A stretch of 64,000 bases of DNA, taken from NCBI RefSeq assembly GCF_035934735.1, contig NZ_CP142396.1, positions 744,001 to 808,000 of the forward strand, written 5' to 3'. Numbering within the stretch: position 1 is the stretch's first letter; every line of letters starts with the position of its first letter. The notes below the pieces were generated by a model, which saw only the letters and a list, made by a program, of their open reading frames with translations, had not been told where the DNA came from and made no database searches. Position numbers and translations under genes: made by a program. Shown piece after piece: positions 61,256 through 64,000 of the stretch. This DNA is from Sedimentibacter sp. MB31-C6 (GTDB taxonomy: Bacteria; Bacillota; Clostridia; Tissierellales; Sedimentibacteraceae).

Positions 61256-63318
61256 AGTTTGAATTCTTCTACCATATTTTTCAAAACTTGAGCTTGACTA
61301 CTTAATTCTTCACTTGCTGCTGCACTTTCCTCTGATGTAGCTGAATTTGTTTGTACTATTGATGAAATTTGTTCTATTCCTATGGAAATTTGATTTATTC
61401 CTAAAGCCTGTTGTTCTGATGCTGCCGATATTTCTCCTATCATTTCAATGGCAACTTTAGCTTTTTCCTCAATTAAATTTAATGATTCTTTTGTTTTTGT
61501 AGCAATACTTGCACCATTATCTACTGCTTTAAGTGAATTCTCGATAAGGTTTGTTGTATTTTTAGCTGCTTCTGCACTTTTCGAAGCTAAATTTCTTACT
61601 TCATCAGCAACAACTGCAAATCCCTTTCCTGCTGAACCTGCTCTTGCAGCTTCTACTGCTGCATTCAATGCAAGTATATTTGTTTGAAATGCTATATCAT
61701 CGATAACTTTTATAATTTTAGCAATTTCTTTAGAAGTATCGCTTATGTTGTTCATAGCATTATTCATTTCCTTAACTTGATTATTTCCATTTTTTATTTC
61801 ATTTCCTACTTCAAGAGCTGCTTCCTTGCCTTTGCCTGCATTTTTAGCATTACTATTTATCTGCTCAGAAATTTCATTTATTGTAGCTGCTAATTCTTCA
61901 ACTGAACTTGCCTGTTCTGTAGCTCCTTGGGAAAGAGCTTGAGATCCAGATGCTACTTGTTCAGAGCCACTTGCTATTTGTTCAGCGCTTTGACCAATTT
62001 GTCGCATCTGATTATTATTGTACTCAATAATCTTAGTTAAAGAATCTTTAATAGGACTTAAGTCTCCATCATAATCTAATGTAACTATTGTTGTTAAATC
62101 TCCATCAGCCATAGAACCTAAATGATAAGAAATATCGTTTATTAATTCTTTTAATACAGCTACAGTTTTACTTAAAGATTCAAGAAGTACACCAGTTTCG
62201 TCTTCACTAGATGTTGTTGGTATTTCAGTATGCAAATCACCTTCTGAAAGAAGCTTGAGTCTATTAGCACAAGCAATCACAGGGTCTGCTATTTTCTTTG
62301 ATACTATAGTAGCTATAATAAATGCTGCTAAAATAGAAATAATTATTAATACAATAGTTAATATAATACTTATGCTAGTATTTCCCATATACTGTGATTG
62401 AGGTGTATTAATAAGCATTCCCCATCCATTAGTTCCTTCTATAGGAGAATACGCTAGAAGTGTAGTTAATCCATCCATTTCATAACTTCCGAATTGTTCT
62501 TCACCATTTAACATCTTGGATTCTATACTTGCCAACTTTTTAAAGCTATTGTCAACTTCTGCATTCTGTATTGCATTCTCATGGTCTATAACTCTTTGAT
62601 ATTCAAGGTGTGCAATGGTAAATCCATCCTTATCAATAATCGAGCCAAAACCACCATCTCCAACAGCTATACCTGAAACAAAATCCGATAACATTCTACC
62701 GTTTATTTCTAAAATTATTGCTCCTTCTGTAGATGTATTAGATTTACCATCTTTCCATAATGGAGCTGATACTATAAAATACATTTCACCACTTATTTTA
62801 AAAATTGGATCAGAAACATATGTATCACCTTTCATAGCAGTTTTGAAATATTCTGAATCAGATACATTTATATTTCTTTTATCTACTGTAGTTATTGCAT
62901 TTCCATTGCTATCAGCAAAATAAGCATCTATAAATTTAAAATTATCTATTCTTAACTGAAAAAGTTCTTGCTTATCTGCTAGCTTTACTTCTGGATTAGT
63001 TAATTCTGGTAAAAGTCCTAAATCTGATGCTACTGTTTTAAGTTCATCAATTTTACTTACTATAACTTCAGAAGCTACGACAGATACCTCACTTAATGTT
63101 ATCTCTACTGTATCTATTGCTGTTTTATAATTAAGAAATGCTGATATACCACCTACTAAAGTTACTGAAACTAAAACAACAGCCATAATATATAATAATA
63201 TTTTACTTTTTATACTTTTTATATTTTTAAAATCTACTTTATTTTTAATTCCTTTAATATTCTTAAATCCTTTAAATTTAAATTTATTTATTTTCTTCTT
63301 CTGCTTTAATTTCTTCAT
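61252..63318 (-). CDS. Methyl-accepting chemotaxis protein (dCache-HAMP-MCP)
   Basis: A 688-residue chemoreceptor. The first 35 residues are strongly basic with reiterated [20 protein letters not shown]-like units. Helix 1 ([20 protein letters not shown]) is followed by a dCache-type external sensor (about 65-310), helix 2 (near 320-340), HAMP and the signalling domain with hairpin tip [20 protein letters not shown] near residue 545. It senses small ligands and acts through CheA/CheW. The TAG stop comes from the adjacent palindromic repeat. Confidence 0.94.
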   Translation of the reverse strand: MKKLKQKKKINKFKFKGFKNIKGIKNKVDFKNIKSIKSKILLYIMAVVLVSVTLVGGISAFLNYKTAIDTVEITLSEVSVVASEVIVSKIDELKTVASDLGLLPELTNPEVKLADKQELFQLRIDNFKFIDAYFADSNGNAITTVDKRNINVSDSEYFKTAMKGDTYVSDPIFKISGEMYFIVSAPLWKDGKSNTSTEGAIILEINGRMLSDFVSGIAVGDGGFGSIIDKDGFTIAHLEYQRVIDHENAIQNAEVDNSFKKLASIESKMLNGEEQFGSYEMDGLTTLLAYSPIEGTNGWGMLINTPQSQYMGNTSISIILTIVLIIISILAAFIIATIVSKKIADPVIACANRLKLLSEGDLHTEIPTTSSEDETGVLLESLSKTVAVLKELINDISYHLGSMADGDLTTIVTLDYDGDLSPIKDSLTKIIEYNNNQMRQIGQSAEQIASGSEQVASGSQALSQGATEQASSVEELAATINEISEQINSNAKNAGKGKEAALEVGNEIKNGNNQVKEMNNAMNNISDTSKEIAKIIKVIDDIAFQTNILALNAAVEAARAGSAGKGFAVVADEVRNLASKSAEAAKNTTNLIENSLKAVDNGASIATKTKESLNLIEEKAKVAIEMIGEISAASEQQALGINQISIGIEQISSIVQTNSATSEESAAASEELSSQAQVLKNMVEEFKL

Positions 63319-63384
63319 TAGTGTCTCCCATTATAATGCTAAGTTATATTGTCTTGTATAAACATTGTGTATTCATACAACAAA

Positions 63385-63405
63385 GGTGCAGTATTAAACT
63401 GCACC
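63385..63405 (-). terminator. Terminator of the flagellin gene
   Basis: GGTGCAGT pairs with ACTGCACC over 5 bases; the minus strand continues TTTGTTG. It lies 30 bases past the flagellin stop. Confidence 0.7.
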
Positions 63406-63434
63406 CTTAGGTTACAAATTATAGCATGTCTATA

Positions 63435-64000
63435 TTATTGTAATAACTGTAATACACCTTGTGGTTGTTGATTAGCTTGAGCAAGCATTGCTTGAGCAGC
63501 TTGAGTAAGAATATTATTCTTAGTGTATTGCATCATTTCTTTTGCCATATCAACGTCTCTTATACGAGATTCAGCAGCTGTTAAGTTTTCTGAAGTTACT
63601 CCTAAGTTGTTGATTGTGTGCTCTAATCTGTTTTGTAAAGCACCTAAATCTGCTCTTGTTCCAGATACTTCATTGATAGCTGCATCTATTGTACTAATAG
63701 CAGCAGTTGCTAAAGCTATAGTAGATACAGATATTGTTGATACACCTAATCCGTCAGCTGACATACTAGTTATTGCTAAACTAACAGCTTCAGCAGATGT
63801 ACCATTTGCTCCTATTTGTAAAGATAATGAAGTCATTGTACCATCTATTACAGCTTTTCCATTAAATTTAGTTGAATTAGCTATTCTATCAATTTCAGTT
63901 GTTAATGCTTCAACTTCTTTTTGTATATTTGCTCTATCAACATCATCATCATAAGTACCATTAGAAGATTGAACTGCTAATTCTCTCATTCTTTGAAGGA
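63435..64000 (-). CDS. Flagellin, C-terminal part (5' end outside window)
   Basis: The frame is open to the right edge, with LQR before the MRELAVQSSNGTYDDDVDRA segment, so ATG 63989 is internal. The C-terminal helix NLTAAESRIRDVDMAKEMMQ, then YTKNNILTQAAQAMLAQANQ and GVLQLLQ is diagnostic of flagellin. The short spacing between the N-terminal-type RELAVQSSNGT and the C-terminal domain shows a small variable D2/D3 region. It forms the filament. Confidence 0.96.
   Translation of the reverse strand, partial: LQRMRELAVQSSNGTYDDDVDRANIQKEVEALTTEIDRIANSTKFNGKAVIDGTMTSLSLQIGANGTSAEAVSLAITSMSADGLGVSTISVSTIALATAAISTIDAAINEVSGTRADLGALQNRLEHTINNLGVTSENLTAAESRIRDVDMAKEMMQYTKNNILTQAAQAMLAQANQQPQGVLQLLQ

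Overview
The window looks like chromosomal DNA of an anaerobic, motile, spore-forming, low-GC Gram-positive bacterium of the Clostridia/Tissierellia type; a Sedimentibacter-like relative is a guess. The support is strongly AT-biased DNA with AGGAGG-type ribosome sites, a tungsten-type aldehyde:ferredoxin oxidoreductase, a HydABC/NuoEFG-like soluble flavin/iron-sulfur complex, hydroxybutyryl-CoA dehydrogenase, a short SASP-like spore protein, WhiA, S-layer (SLH) anchoring, flagellin and c-di-GMP-I riboswitches. No phage, transposase gene or CRISPR array was seen.

Layout. 1-8.3 kb: a xanthine-dehydrogenase-type three-subunit molybdoenzyme (large subunit cut by the window edge), a 962-residue SARP/AAA/TPR regulator, and a ferredoxin-AOR-MoaD operon. 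8.5-19 kb: housekeeping genes (hslO, methyltransferases, SASP-like gene, PpiC parvulin, HPr, whiA, NUDIX, THUMP rRNA methyltransferase, a sigma-54 activator, glnS), plus a decayed tRNA-Leu and a 46-residue membrane ORF. 19.3-24.1 kb: a glycine-betaine ABC transporter with a divergent GbsR-type regulator and operator-like inverted repeats, then hbd. 24.4-26 kb: YihY and an RsmC-like methyltransferase.

26-39.7 kb is the most distinctive region. It holds a compact type IV pilus-like operon (GspF/PilC, four short membrane proteins, PilT, but no PilB or prepilin peptidase). Facing it on the minus strand is a c-di-GMP block: a BTAD regulator with a possible GGDEF-like tail, a GGDEF/HD-GYP enzyme, a c-di-GMP-I riboswitch with terminator, a 1725-residue VWA/SLH adhesin with six 225-bp repeats, and a second c-di-GMP-I riboswitch before a secreted transglutaminase. 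This arrangement suggests c-di-GMP-controlled surface attachment.

40-46.3 kb: a four-gene NADH-dehydrogenase-like operon whose largest subunit fuses a GltD/NfnB-like flavoprotein to a molybdopterin-oxidoreductase-like domain that seems to lack its catalytic Cys/Sec. 46.4-60.9 kb: M18 aminopeptidase, LacI regulator, a probable 6S RNA, a short FtsH-like protease, ispF-ispD, PHP phosphoesterase, asparaginase, RluA, NAD kinase, a two-component system, a diacylglycerol-kinase-like protein and a GGDEF/EAL protein. 61.2-64 kb: a chemoreceptor and the 3' part of a flagellin gene.

A family of short palindromes of the form GTAGGGGACGCAT...ATGCGTCCCCTAC is scattered between genes throughout. It sometimes supplies stop codons or spurious N-terminal extensions, and reaches a composite ~125-bp form at 61.0-61.26 kb.
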